Shown piece by piece: positions 11,831 to 23,330 of a stretch of DNA of 64,000 nt. The position numbers and the translations under genes are program-made. The notes under the pieces are model-generated. The model ran no database searches and was not told where the DNA came from. It saw only the letters and a list, made by a program, of their open reading frames with translations. Source of the stretch: Dillenia suffruticosa (taxonomy: Eukaryota > Streptophyta > Magnoliopsida > Dilleniales > Dilleniaceae); NCBI GenBank assembly GCA_033439265.1, contig JAVTVX010000004.1, positions 19,667,701-19,731,700 of the forward strand, written 5' to 3'. Within the stretch, counting starts at the first letter, position 1; each line of letters opens with the position of its first letter.

Positions 11831-11970
11831 CAAAACTGAGGGTAGATCTATCCCGACTGGTGTATAACTAACTGAAGACTTATCCGTTGAAGAAGGTTCT
11901 ACTGATGGTTTTAGTGGGTTTAGCAGATGGTTTTTCTCCGTTTGGATAGAGCATTTGTTTTGTAACGTTT

Positions 11971-12991
11971 GCTTAGGATATAATTGTTTCAAATGAATCT
12001 CAATACAAACAAATGCACCACATAACCTAATTGTTCTGCATTGCATGGTGTTTAAGTGCATACCTAAGTACAGATGAGTAATATAGTATTATGGCTTATG
12101 TTTTTGGTTCAGGTGTCTAGGTTGGCTTATTTGCAGCTTATGTGACACTATAAGACTAGAATTTTTTTCTTTTAATAATTAATATACATAATAAAAGAAA
12201 TTTCTTTTTTGCTTACAAGTCAACTTCTTAATGTCATTTTTAAAATTATAACTACAAAAACACATAATATCAATATAAATAATATCGTTAAATTTTATTC
12301 TAAATATTTTTAAATTTTCTGAAACATTGCAAAGTAACATTTTTTTTGTTAAATCATTTTTTGCTTTATACTTAAAATTTGTGCCTAAAAGTTAAAAGAA
12401 AAATAAAAGATTACACCATGCCTTTTCTATTTTTATATGCAACAATCATTATTTTTTCCTGGACACATACTCTAGTCAATTGTAGATAATATAATTATAC
12501 ATTCGAGCCCAATACACTAAATAGAGCCCAAGAAGAAGACTTGGAGAGTTGACAAGCTCAAAATTTGGTCATTGGTCATTTCATTTTGGCATTCTGCCGC
12601 ACCCCATCTATTCATCAATACTAAAGAATAAATTTGTAGTCTTAAATATATATAGTCCAATCTGAAAATCTGAGAAAGAATTCTTTTGGTGAAAGAATAA
12701 AGTAATAAAAAAAAATCAAAAGGCGTTTAAGAGAACAAAATTGAAAAATGTAGCAAGTAAATTAACATCAAATGTCTATTGGGCCTCCAAAAGCATAGTT
12801 TACTCAACAACTACTTAAACAATGCTTAGTTTAAACTTGCATGTCACACAATATAGAGCTTCAGTTTCCGATTAACTTCAAACAACTGCAAACAAGGTGC
12901 GAATAGCACATAGGGTTACAACATTTAGATATTCACACATGAAACAAAAGTACAAAATATCTATTTTTCAATATGATTTATGTTATGTAAA
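11971..12991. other. 3' flank of WAK-A, no gene
   Basis: Non-coding sequence homologous in inverted orientation to the 3' flank of WAK-B (about 32270-33310) and directly to the WAK-C flank (54770-55060). It contains short A/T-rich stretches and CCTCCAAAAGCATAGTTTAC, conserved among copies, but no conserved open frame. It probably holds the 3' UTR and terminator of the kinase gene on the minus strand. Confidence 0.6.
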
Positions 12992-14196
12992 TCAGAAAAG
13001 GTTCAATATCAAATGACAAGGGTAAACTATTATCTGAAAACACAGTTGTCGAAGGTGCACTTGAAGTAGAGCATCTAAGCTGTCAATATTCTCAACTATG
13101 CCATGCATATCCTTCAGTTGAACAGTTTCATAGATAAATGTAGACATTGCAGATGTTTGAATCATTTCTAATTCCATTGCTATGTTTTTTATTGCAGGCC
13201 TCTTTTTTCCGTTCAAATTCAAGCATAGTTGTGCAAGCTTTGCAACTGCCACAATTTGCATCTCACTTTTCTTCTCTTTCAAAAGTTTAGGATCCAGAAT
13301 GTCAAAAAGACGTTTCTCCTCCATTGCAATGAGGAAAACGGTTGCCAAACTTCTTTCTTCTTGTGATTTAATCCAAGTAATTGGCTTTTGACTAGTTAAA
13401 AGTTCAACCATCACTATCCCAAAACTATAAACATCACTCTTGTCTGTGAATTGGTTTGTTTGAAAATATTCCGGATCTAAATAACCAAACGTCCCTTGAA
13501 CTAATGTTGTTAAGTGCGTCTATTCCATAGGAATCGATTTTGATGTCCCAAAATCTGAAACTTTTGCTCTATACTTATCGTCTAATAATATGTTGGTCGA
13601 CTTGATATCACGATGGTAAACAGGTGCAGAAGTTGATGAGTGTAAGTAGGCTAGTGAATTTGTAATTTCTGCAACAATCCGTAATCGAGTTTCCCATAAC
13701 ATTGGAAAATCATCTACTTCATTGTGGATGTGTTCAAAAAGAGTTCCATTAGGGACAAACTCATAAACTAGTAAAGGAACTTCTGTCTCCAAACAACATC
13801 CAAACAATTGCACCACATTCCTATGATTGATTTGGGAAAGGATGACAATCTCATTGATAAATTGTTCAACTTGACTCTCGTCCATTATTATTGATTTCTT
13901 AACTGCAACAATTTTTCCATCCGTCAACATACCTTTGTAAACTGTTCCTTGACCGCCATGTCCAAGTACTCTATTTGCATTAAAATTGTCTGTAGCTTTC
14001 TTTAACTCCTCTAACGTGAAAATCTTAGTTTTTTCAACTTTACCGTCTTGTGTTGACACTTGTTGTTGAAGAAGCAGACCACCATTACGTTTGAAAAACT
14101 TTTGCTTGAGCCTCCTATTTCTCCTCTTGACCATTATTTTATACAATGCAAAACTCCCAACAAGTAGAAACATTGATCCAAAACTAGTGGAGACTC
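12992..14196 (-). pseudogene. WAK-A exon 3: membrane segment and protein kinase
   Basis: The acceptor GATGCAG precedes 14196. In order: membrane segment [16 protein letters not shown]; basic juxtamembrane stretch with [12 protein letters not shown]; glycine loop [12 protein letters not shown]; catalytic lysine in [19 protein letters not shown]; catalytic loop [12 protein letters not shown] (RD kinase); DFG; then the TAG stop at 13520-13522. Past the stop the frame resumes as THLTTLVQGTFGYLDPEYF and continues to KRPAIKNIAMELE. A one-base loss near 13070 then moves the tail into another frame that ends at 12992. Homology continues after the stop, so the nonsense mutation is recent on the scale of this family. 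Confidence 0.9.
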
Positions 14197-15732
14197 CTGC
14201 ATCAAACAATGACAAGGATTAAGAAGTGCAGCATAAAATGATTTAACATGTCCATATTACAACAATAAATTAAAATAACCAAATATGTCCATATTGTAAC
14301 AGTAAATTAAAACATAGCCTGTATTATGAATATCGAAAGATTGAAATCTGAAACAAAAGTGATCTTTTGCAGCAAAGTGTCAAACCCTTTAAATTTTTTA
14401 TTTGATCATCTACATGTGATGGTAATAGTAAACAAGCTGCTAAAGCTTTGTTTTGGTTATTTAGAGGGGATGTATACATAGGCTCTCACAATAAGACATC
14501 CAATCATGTGGGTTCTTTCCTCAATTTTTTTTTTTTAATTGAGTAAAGGGTGTGACATGATTTGAATTTAGAATTTCTCACTTTATATATTACTATATTT
14601 TATATAACTATTTTTTTAGAAAAATTTAAACTTAAAATAAATAAAACAATAACAACAATAATAACAATAATCTGAAATTTAATTTCAAATTTTGGAATCG
14701 ACCGTTTAAATGACAAATATAAGTGAGAAGAAAAAAATTAAAAATTAAACAAAAATTTTTAAAAATAAAGTCAAAATTCGAAAGAAGAAATAGAAAAAAT
14801 AAACTAAATTTATAAATTTGTCTCTCATTTTGGTTTATTATAAGGGTTTCTTATGCTAACCGTCAATATACAACTCTTTTCTTTTACCTGGATTTGGGAT
14901 TGACCATGGTGGAGTCAATTAAACCAAATATTATTAATTTTTTATATTTTAATAGATCTTTCTCTTGCAGACGAGGACCAAAGTGTTGTTCACCGATCTA
15001 AAAACTAATGGGTTGTTCTCTGAGCATTGGCAGCGGTCTCGGTTGTCCTACAAGGCATTAGTGTTGTAGATTAATTAATTAGTGTGTAGACAATTACAAA
15101 AACTAGTGGAGGGGCATTACTGGCTTATTGAGATATTGAGAAGTCAAAATTAGATGAATAGTCTGATCCCAAACCCATCCATACTGCCCCAGGGACTTAT
15201 ACTTCTTGTTATAAATTGAAAGGATTAAGGTTAAAGAGCAATGGGTTGCATTCTCTATTTCAAAGTGTTCATACGTGCAAGAAAAATAGGCTTAAACGAA
15301 AAGGCGACAAAAGTAAAAAACAATCAAAAATAAATAAAATTTATTTCCCGGAACCGATTGGCGAATTTCCTTCAAAAGATTTCTAAAGGTATTAATTAGA
15401 ACCAAAAGTACAACGTATGGGTCAGGCTTACACACCCTCCTATCTCATGCCCAACTTGGGCTCTAAGAGTGTTTGGACCATTATGGACCGGGCTTAAATT
15501 TTGTGTCCAAGCCTACACACTTGCGTCTTAGAACTATGGTGCTGGGCGAGTATGAGACTTGGAAAAGAGAATACCATGTAAACAAATTTCAATAGATGAA
15601 AAACTATTGGGCTGGTGATTTATGTACCGGTGAATGTCATGGAGATGTACTCCCCATATGGATTCCCTTGACATACCGGAATAGATCCTTAATCTTCACG
15701 TGAAAAGTCAAATATGATAAGAAAATTCTCAC

Positions 15733-15834
15733 CTATGATGATTTCTCTAACATTTCGAGGATGACAGATGTAGCCCTCACCAGGCTCTGTTTTGCAATGT
15801 CCATCGCATGTTCCATTTGAGCATTTGTCATATC
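15733..15834 (-). pseudogene. WAK-A exon 2: EGF-like module
   Basis: A 102-bp exon bounded by CAG at the acceptor and GTGAG at the donor, entering and leaving in phase 1. It encodes YDKCSNGTCDGHC and GYICHPRNVREIII, a short cysteine-rich EGF-like unit. The same 102-bp size is kept in WAK-B and WAK-C. It is too short to be seen as an ordinary open frame; splice sites and paralogues define it. Confidence 0.88.
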
Positions 15835-16418
15835 CTGAGCCAACAAAGAACAACAGGGGAGGGGGAGAATTGAAATAGTGTAATCATTACTAATAAAAGT
15901 TGTCTATTTTTTTTTTTTTTGTCAATTTTGTTTTTAAATATGTATTAGTAAGTGCACATTCTTTAAACAAAAACTTCCAAAAGTAACAATCTCAGAGGGC
16001 TGAACCATTGGGCCTTGTGATCCATGTACACAAAGTGTCTCCAGTATTAATTGTGCGTAAGTGTTAAGAAATAATAATAATAATAATAATACTCTATTTA
16101 AAAAATGCTTACAAGATTAGATAAGTTAGCCCTCATGTAAAGAAAAGTGCTAAAATATAAAATAATTAATAATATGTTCCTTTACTTGTTTATATTTTCA
16201 AGGTAGACAATGCTTACACAAAATATATATAAAAATAATACATCTAAATAAATTCTCAACTTATATAAACATGTTATCTATACGTATTTGACATCTGAAA
16301 TTAATAATACCATCTGAATATTATACAAAATTTTACACTAACAAAATTTTAATTTTACAAAAAAAAAAAATATTTTAAATAAAAATATTATAAATAGAAA
16401 AAATAAAATAAAACTGCA

Positions 16419-17110
16419 ATTAATCAAATAATTTTGTAAATTGCATCATTATTACAAAATCAAATACCAAAACTATTAAATTTGATGCACCATTTTTTTA
16501 TTAATAAAATTATTAATATTTTTATATAAAATTTAATATTTTTACTTTAAAGAACAATATTTTTAATATTATAATGCGATTGCCAGATAAATAGTAACAA
16601 AGTACATGTCAATAACAAGAATAATTTTAGTTTTCTTACTAAAAAATGTCAAATTTAAGAGGGGGAAACAAGAGCAAAGGAGTGGGTAAGAGCAGCTCTT
16701 TTTTTTTTTTTTTGAAATTTTAAGAAAAATTTATTTATATAATTTTAAAAATTATAATTATAAATGTTATCTATTAAATTTCGAGATTGCCTTGCTTCTT
16801 ACCATTAATCAAATAATTTTGTAAATTGCATCAATATTACAAAATCAAAAACCAAAACTATTAAATTCCATACACCATTTTTTTGATTAATAAAATTATT
16901 AATGCTTTTATATAAAATTTAATATTTTTACTTTAAAGAACAATATTTTTAATATTATAACGCATTTGTCAGATAAATAGTAACAAAGAACATGTCAAGA
17001 GAGAGAGAGAGAGAGAACAAAGGAGTGGGTAAGAGCAGCTCTTTTCTTGAAATTTTAAGAAAATTTTATTTGTATAATTTTAAAAATTACAATTATAAAT
17101 GTTATCTATC
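16419..17110 (-). repeat. Tandem duplication inside WAK-A intron 1 (period about 385 bp)
   Basis: ATTAATCAAATAATTTTGTA at 16419 recurs at 16804. Homology continues through GGAGTGGGTAAGAGCAGCTC in both copies (16678 and 17020). WAK-B and WAK-D carry a single copy of this intron segment, so the duplication is specific to WAK-A. The second copy has an expanded (GA)n tract at about 16998-17016. Confidence 0.8.
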
Positions 17111-17577
17111 TCCCTAAAAATGTATTCACGGTCTTCTAAAATCACAGCTCATACTTTATCCCTTATTTAAATTTCCAATTTTGCCCCAAGTTGAACTAGG
17201 GCCAAAACATAGACTCTTTGAGCATCCTTTTTTAATGACATTTACACATTTGTCGAGTAAACTCTACTAAATTTGTTTGTAGAGAATATTGAATATATTC
17301 TCTCTCGACCACACCCAGGTACTAACATCTCAAGAGAAATCTTATCCCATAAGAGCCTACTCTATTTTTACTACACTTTAATAAAACGTACCAATTTAAT
17401 TTATTCTCTATATGTATTAGACATCTTTAATTTATTCAATTTTCACAACATAAAAATTTTTCTTATAACAAAATGTATTTACTTTAAAAATATGTTTTAA
17501 CAATAGACGTATTTAATGGTAATATGATTACGATAAGCAACCCAGAATAAAAACAAAATCAAAACAGAGAACCATAC

Positions 17578-18442
17578 CTTTGCAACCCCCGGCAATATAA
17601 GGATTCCCCTCATATCTGTACGGACATTCGCATATGTATTTATAAGTATAATTTCCATATCCAAAACCTTGAACATAACCAGTAATTCCATAATCAGCCA
17701 CATCATCATGACATTCATTTTTCCGGAAAGGATGTACCTGAGATTTCAACCACCAATTCAGTATCACAGGAATGTACTCGGTCTTTGTAACAATATCGGA
17801 AGTAGAAGCCCTTCGTCTTGCGTCTGTCCACCATTTCTCTGAAACCAGAAATGCATAGCTGCAATTCCCATTGTTACTTTCGACTCCATAGCTCGAAATA
17901 TTCACCTTATACATTGTAAGATCATCCGGGATTGTTGTGTGACAACAATAGATTCCGAAGCAATTCTTATCCTCGCTAACAGAAGATTTGGGACAGCGAC
18001 TGTAGCAGCCAGTCAATATTTCCCCGGTTTGATTTGTCAGAATAGCCTCACTGTCGCAGCCAGCTGCCATGAACCTGTTATAACCGGATGAATAAGCAAA
18101 TGTGCTTCCAGTTAAGTCAATCTCCAAACGCTGATTACGACATGTTGAGACTATAGGACGGTTGACTGTTATAGTTCCTTCATCTAGAGAGATATTTAGT
18201 ACCTCTAACTTAAATTTGCTCAAGAAAGGTAGGAATTTTGAGGAATTAGTAGAAGATTTATTGCAAGTTATCTCAAACCATTGATTGAGATAACACGAAT
18301 TTGAATTCATTCCAAATGGGTATGGGATGGTGATGTCACCGCACTTCTCTGAACAGTGATCTCTTGTCCATTTTTGACCCTTCACTTGCAAAGTAGCAAG
18401 GCATAGAACTAGATTCAACAGAAGGGTTTGCCTTGAAATCAT
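17578..18442 (-). pseudogene. WAK-A exon 1: signal peptide and galacturonan-binding domain
   Basis: This 865-bp exon is an uninterrupted frame beginning MISRQTLLLNLVLCLATLQ, a hydrophobic signal peptide. It continues through CGDITIPYPFGM, CYLNQWFEITC and EVLNISLDEGTITV, the hallmarks of the GUB_WAK_bind domain, with many N-x-S/T sites. The later part (ECHDDVADYG, CECPYRYEGNPYIAGGCK) is the WAK-associated C-terminal region leading into the EGF exon. The donor GTATGG follows GGTTGCAAAG at 17578. It is the best-preserved exon 1 in the window. Confidence 0.92.
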
Positions 18443-19670
18443 TTTCTCTGGGGTCAGGGGTGGTTTTAGAAAAATGAGGAATTTATTTTTCTGATGATAA
18501 GTAACTTGCAATTGTGTTATATAGGTGGGCACAAGCATATTCCTTTTAAGTCCCAAATTTTCCACGCCCAATTGGATTGGAAAAAATGCGCTGCTGTCCC
18601 ACTCAATCACAAGTATGGCTGAACTAGGGCATTGCAATATCTGTGATGTTTCCCACGCCCAAATTTTCCACCTTTGTGATTGTAACTTTTTAATTATTAT
18701 ATTGGGCATTGCAACTTTTGAATAGCTTTCAGTCTCCGGGGGCCACCCCTGTTGCATTGGACGTGAACAATTTTATGCCATGAATGAATATGAAGATATT
18801 TATCATCACTACTTTGAACTTTAATAAAATAATGTTATATTATTAGAATATCCTCTAAAAATATATTCATAAAAATTTTTCCAAAATTTTACTATTATCT
18901 CTGTGTCTTCGCCACTAGTCAATTTTTTTTTTTTTTTTGTGTGTGGAAAAATATTACATATGTGAAATGATTTTTCAATTAAAAATGATAAGAGTTTTCG
19001 GGACCAACTTGTGTTAGACGCAAATAATAGCATTGGGGGTTCACTATCACTCTTAAAATCAAGGATTGTTTGACCCGCCATTTTGATTGTAATGATTTTG
19101 GACATAAAATGCCAACCATAATAAAATAAATGTGAAGAAGATATAGCGCGTATTATAGTCAAGACTCTTGCACAGCTATCTAAAATAGATTTTGCAAGCA
19201 ATGATGGGATGGTGTGGTAAGTGTTTGGAGAGACAAGGGGATGTGGTGTGGGGAGATGAACGGGTGTTTGGGGGAGACAAGGATGCAATAGAGATAGAAA
19301 TTTCATCTCTAATCCATATTAGAATATTTCTCTCTCTAATTTGTGTAAATTAGAGATGGATTTTTATTGCTATGCCTTAGTGTATTATATCTATATTGAG
19401 TTAAAATAAATTGTTGTGAAGAATAGGCACAAAGCCGGGAGAAGAATATCACTTTTCCATGACATAATAGAAAATTATGTAATTAAAATGGACGTGGACG
19501 TATTTGAAAAAAACTATGAGTGGAGTAATGTTTGATCTAAATTATTTAATGAATGGGGTAAAAAAAAGTTAGTGAAAAGAATCATACCCAAAACTATAAG
19601 AAACATAATATAAGATTACTCAAAATGATTACAATTGCACAAATATTTAATCATCAACTGCAGCAGTAAA
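18443..19670. other. 5' flank and promoter region of WAK-A, no gene
   Basis: Holds the promoter with two copies of CCCAAATTTTCCAC (18552-18565 and 18658-18671). About 370 bp (near 18770-19140) is absent from the corresponding WAK-B and WAK-D flanks, which share the same junction. From 19190 a TGATGGGATGGTGTGG block is shared with the inverted arms. No conserved coding frame is visible. Confidence 0.6.
18517..18523 (-). promoter_or_regulatory. TATA box of WAK-A
   Basis: TATATAA on the minus strand, about 75 bp upstream of the ATG at 18442. The same heptamer occurs at a similar distance in WAK-B and WAK-D. Confidence 0.65.
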
Positions 19671-19675
19671 AAAGG

Positions 19676-20127
19676 TGTTAGATTAATATGCCCAAGAGGG
19701 GCATTGTGGTAATTTGGGAATAATGGGGTAACTCCCATTATCCCCATTAACCACCCTATTAACCACTCAAGTGGTAACTCCCCCAATGAAAAAAAAAAAT
19801 ACAGCCCTCTTTCCTGCTGCGTGAAGAGACAATGAAGGACCAAGGCTAGGGTTTTTCACATATTCTCTAGAGAGAGAAAATAGAGAGAGGGATGGAGATT
19901 TTCGCGTAGGAAAATCTCCCATCGTCAGACGATTCACTGGACACGAGGCTTGAGGCGTCGTGGACTTGAGGTGGTGGTTCGATTGCGTGATCACCATCCA
20001 ACCGTGCGATCCGTTCGAGGGACATCGCGACACGGTGGATTTTGGAGACCGCCCAATAAAGGTATTTATCTCGAAAAATTCCGATACAATTTATTTAACG
20101 CTTCCGCATGCGCGATTAAATCCAACA
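19676..20127. mobile_element. Solo LTR, 452 bp
   Basis: It begins TGTTAGATT and ends AATCCAACA, short near-perfect inverted ends with TG...CA. It is flanked by an exact 5-bp duplication AAAGG (19671-19675 and 20128-20132). There is no internal retrotransposon sequence, so this is the footprint of LTR-LTR recombination. The interior is GC-richer than the surroundings and holds a pyrimidine-rich CTCTAGAGAGAG tract. I cannot assign Copia or Gypsy. Confidence 0.85.
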
Positions 20128-20132
20128 AAAGG

Positions 20133-20796
20133 AAAATTCATAATTGCATAATTAAGAAACCCATGGAATTGAACCAAATTTTTATCTATTTGATTGAATG
20201 GTTTGATAACTGGTTAATAAATTATTCATGAATAATTGAAAAACATCAATAGTTGAAATTTTAGATAAGAAAGATTAGGAGAGAAAATCTAGTTCCTTTA
20301 TTTTAGATAAGATATTTTCTTCTCCAAATATTTTGGACAACCCTTTTATTCTTTAAAAGTATGTGAAATCATGAAATTCTAAGATTATTTGCATAACTTT
20401 TTTTTGAGTCCGGAAAAAGAGAACCATGATGAATGAAGTAGCAAAGGAATTAGAGCTCTTTCCGATATCCCAAATGTCCAAAACACACCCATGGAGCTCT
20501 TCAAAAGTATCAATATCGTGCCCTACTTACAAAGTCAAGTGACCTTACCCCCAATTACCACAGGCATTTAACTTGTAGAGTTACATGTCCTGTGAACCTT
20601 GTCGAATGACTTGGTCATACAACGACTAGCATTTAAAGGAAAAAGGGAACCAAATAAAAATTGTGTTGTTTGACATGTTTTCCTAGTTTGATTTAGTCCA
20701 TTTGAGGTCGTCATAACGTAAGTTTTGGTAAGATTTCTAATTTTGTAAAATCAGGATATGGGTTGTCAATTCAGCTAGGCAATTTCCCTCCATTCA
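20133..20796. other. Intergenic sequence shared with 36890-37460 and 59350-59945, no gene
   Basis: Non-coding flank with short conserved words (for example GCATGATGAATGAAGTAGCAAA and GAGCTCTTCAAAAGTATCAA in variant forms) present in all three WAK units. The words may derive from a kinase tail, since KEAHDE-like codons appear, but no frame survives. Confidence 0.5.
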
Positions 20797-21179
20797 CTAC
20801 ATGACAAGAAATGGGCTGTCAAGTGTCTGTCCATTATGAGATGATTTAGATTTTCCAAAATTGATAACTTCTACTCTTATCTTTATTATGTAACTATTTA
20901 TTGGAAGAATTAATATACCATAATCTAGAGAGATATTTAGTACCTGGAGGAAATTTTCCACAGGATAAGTAGGGGTTTGGAGGAAAGGAATTATTATAGG
21001 GGCCCCTCGAAGGTGACTCGGAACCATTTGTTGGGGCAACATGAGCGTAAGCCCATTGCAAATGGGCAGGGATCGCCCCTATGGTGCCCCACAAGCCTTG
21101 ATTGAATATCAAGAGCCCATGACATCGTCAGGCCAAGTGGAAGTAGTGAAATGAGAAATTGAAACCGTACCAAATTCAT
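20797..21179 (-). pseudogene. WAK-like exon 1 relic, copy 1
   Basis: In three minus-strand frames one sees a signal-peptide start MNLVRFQFLISLLPLGLTMS, then a degenerate galacturonan-binding domain: GDPCPFAMG, CCPNKWFRVTFEGP, PYNNSFPPNPY, then LQVLNISLDYGILILPIN. These match the WAK-A order PYPFGM, CYLNQWFEITC, EVLNISLDEGTITV. Frameshifts separate the pieces, so it is a pseudogene of a WAK-like gene different from WAK-A to D. No EGF or kinase exon of this gene is recognisable beside it. Two more copies lie at 37464-37831 and 59949-60277, each in the same position relative to a WAK unit. Confidence 0.7.
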
Positions 21180-22310
21180 TTTTGTTCCCTAAAAATCAAA
21201 GAAAACACTATTGCTCCTTGAGTTGATCTCTGTCATTCTGGGGGTGTACAAGAATGTTTTTTTTTATTTTTATAATAACTTCCATCAATTTTATTTATTC
21301 TATTTATTTTGACTTGTAAAAGTGATTTTTTTTTTCAAAAATAATTTTCGAAGAAATAATTATCAAAATCTTTTTTATAAAAATTTTAAATTATTATTAC
21401 GTAAAAAATCTTCTCTAACTTTAATTGATTAAAACATTTAACTCGATTTTCATAATCATTCCATTCCATCGATCGGTTGCCCCACGTACAACGTCAAGTG
21501 ACCTTACCACCAATCACGACTGGCATTTAATTTAATGCGTAAACTTACATGCCCTATGAACATTGTCAAATGACGTAGCCAGTTACAACGACTTGCATTT
21601 AAAAGACAAGATCTACATACTTTTAAATTCTCACAGCATATTTTTAAATTATATATATTCTTAAGATTCGTTTTATTTTTATATATTTTAATTCTACATA
21701 TTTTTAAATTTTTCATAATTTTCCACAACATTACAATGTTAGATTCTTTGTTCAATCATTTTTGCTATATGCTTTAAATTTGTACCTAAAAGTCAAAAAG
21801 AAAACACAAAATTACTTTAGAACTTAGAAAAAATTAAAGGGAATACAACCTCAACAACGGGAATTCCTTCCTAATGTATTACATTTTTTCCATCTCAATA
21901 TATATATTTATGTATATATTTATATATAATTGACCCCTCCTTCAGTTCAGTAGTGTAGCCTACTAATAGGACTGACCAATAGAGGGTGATAGTATGGCCA
22001 TTCAGAGTTGTCACGGTGTCGTTCTGAGGGTGATGATATGGCCTTTAAAACGATTTGTTTTCTTTCTATTTGACTCGTTGAGTGTTGCTCTCTGTCATTC
22101 TGAGGGTGTACAAGAATTTTTTTTTAAATAACTTCCATCAGCTTTATTTTATTCTATTTATAATGACTTTTAAAAGTAATTTTTTAACAAATAATTATCA
22201 AAATCTTTTTCATCAAAATAATAATTTATTATTATATTAAAAGTCTTCTCTAACTTTAGTTGAGAATATAGGGGAAACTTGTCACAACATTCTCAAATTC
22301 AAAATACTTA
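21180..22310. other. Intergenic flank, no gene
   Basis: AT-rich non-coding sequence duplicated at about 37835-40500 and 60280-61290. It contains two copies of a CATTCTG...GTGTACAAGA block (21235 and 22095), each followed by a T-run. No frame is conserved between copies. Confidence 0.5.
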
Positions 22311-23149
22311 ACTTCAAGGATTAAATTGCACTGTTAAAATTACTTTGACTATGTTTATAATAATAACAATTAACTGTGTGGGAATTGACCTTCTAATCTT
22401 CCGTCAGTTCCGTTTTTGAAGGGGCACAGAGTCGGCCATGTGTTGTGCATCTTCCGCCGTGTAGTGTCACGGGTACCTGTGATACTATCCGAGTGTCATA
22501 ACAACTCTAGTAACAACACAAGTTATAGGCACTTGATAGCTATGTTCTAAACTGTACATTTTGTTTCCTTTTAATTATAAAATTTTCAACATTCAAAATT
22601 AAAAAAAAAAAGTGATTTTGGATTTTTTAAATAATGACATGAAAATGTCTATAAATAATGGGGTTTAATTTAATTTTATTTATTTTGTCTAAGTAGTCAA
22701 ATTTACAATTGTAGTTAAGTTTACAATAGCAGTATTAAATTAAAGATATCAAGAAAATATATAAGGTCCCTTAATTTACATGGATAAATTACAAGTCTAA
22801 TGTTTATTCCCGCACTTTGCATTCCATTGTATAAAAAATTTAAACTTTGTACTTTTTATGTTATTTCTTTAAGGAGAGCAATGCAAGGAAGGGAGAAAGA
22901 AGGAGAACTCATGATGTCGTGTTTAAGTGAGGACCATTTGGTGCCATTAAACACAAAAGTTATCGGATTTAATATTTAAGTTTACTCTGCAATACGTCTC
23001 TGGCAACGTTTTAAAAAATGTAAAACGTTAGAAAATTATAAATGAAATTATGCATTATAAGAATTTAATTTTACAAATTGAAAGTAGAAGGAACAGTTTG
23101 CAAGGTGAACCAAAGTTAAAGGACTATTTGTGCATTTTATACTTTTACT

Positions 23150-23330
23150 GGCATGGTAAATTTCTGAAGGCAAAATACCCACCGAGATCATCATTCATGT
23201 GCGATTTTCTAGGAACGCTCTTATAGCCACTGTTGCAAATGGAAGCACAACGCCCATCACACCTTTCGTTTGATCGCCGCCATTCAACTTTTATTTCTGT
23301 TTTTGATTTACATGGCGACATGACCCCAAA
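23150..23330 (-). pseudogene. Possible EGF-like exon relic of an old WAK gene
   Basis: The minus-strand translation contains RRSNERCDGRCASICNSGYK followed by SVPRKSHMND, which resembles the WAK exon 2 order CSNGTCDGHC...GYICHPRNVR. Diverged copies occur at about 49020-49165 and 52820-53040, in the same repeat unit. A WAK 5'-flank relic lies to the right at 24360, in the correct direction for a minus-strand gene. The match is short and cysteine positions are only partly kept, so this is a tentative call. Confidence 0.35.

Larger units (their letters stand above)
6725..11967. mobile_element. CACTA-like DNA transposon, 5.2 kb, non-autonomous
   Basis: The left end reads CATTACAAAGTTAAAA and the right end TTTTGTAACG, degenerate inverted CACTA termini, flanked by a 3-bp TTT duplication (6722-6724 and 11968-11970). 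Removing the element joins TATTTGCTTT to GCTTAGGATATAATTG, which aligns base for base with the uninserted WAK-C flank at about 54750-54775 (TATTTTCTTTACTTAGGTT). Subterminal GACGGTTTTT / ACCGTCAGT motifs also fit CACTA. I see no transposase. The interior is AT-rich with degenerate GGTAATA / GTAGTAA repeats and one GC-rich island. The superfamily is inferred; the boundaries are directly supported. Confidence 0.8.
12992..18442 (-). pseudogene. WAK-A: wall-associated receptor kinase, disrupted
   Basis: The three-exon gene has exon 1 at 18442-17578, exon 2 at 15834-15733 and exon 3 from 14196. Splice sites are GT-AG and both introns are phase 1. Exons encode a signal peptide, a cysteine-rich galacturonan-binding WAK domain, an EGF-like module, a membrane segment and a cytoplasmic Ser/Thr kinase. 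Known WAKs sit in the plasma membrane, bind wall pectin and signal through the kinase. Here a TAG at 13520-13522 falls where WAK-B has CAG, right after [10 protein letters not shown], so translation would stop near residue 547, before the GTFGYLDPEY segment. A one-base deletion near 13070 shifts the C-terminus. The extracellular half is intact, so a truncated receptor is possible but unproven. The ATG at 18442 is chosen because a clean signal peptide follows; the frame extends further upstream without support. Confidence 0.9.

Noticed and set aside
11606..12061. 151-codon minus-strand frame
   Set aside because: It spans the CACTA boundary at 11967, so it joins transposon and flank sequence by chance. 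No domain is recognisable.
18443..18757. Upstream extension of the WAK-A exon 1 frame
   Set aside because: It runs through the promoter repeats and TATA box, and the other WAK copies do not keep it open. The ATG at 18442 gives a proper signal peptide.
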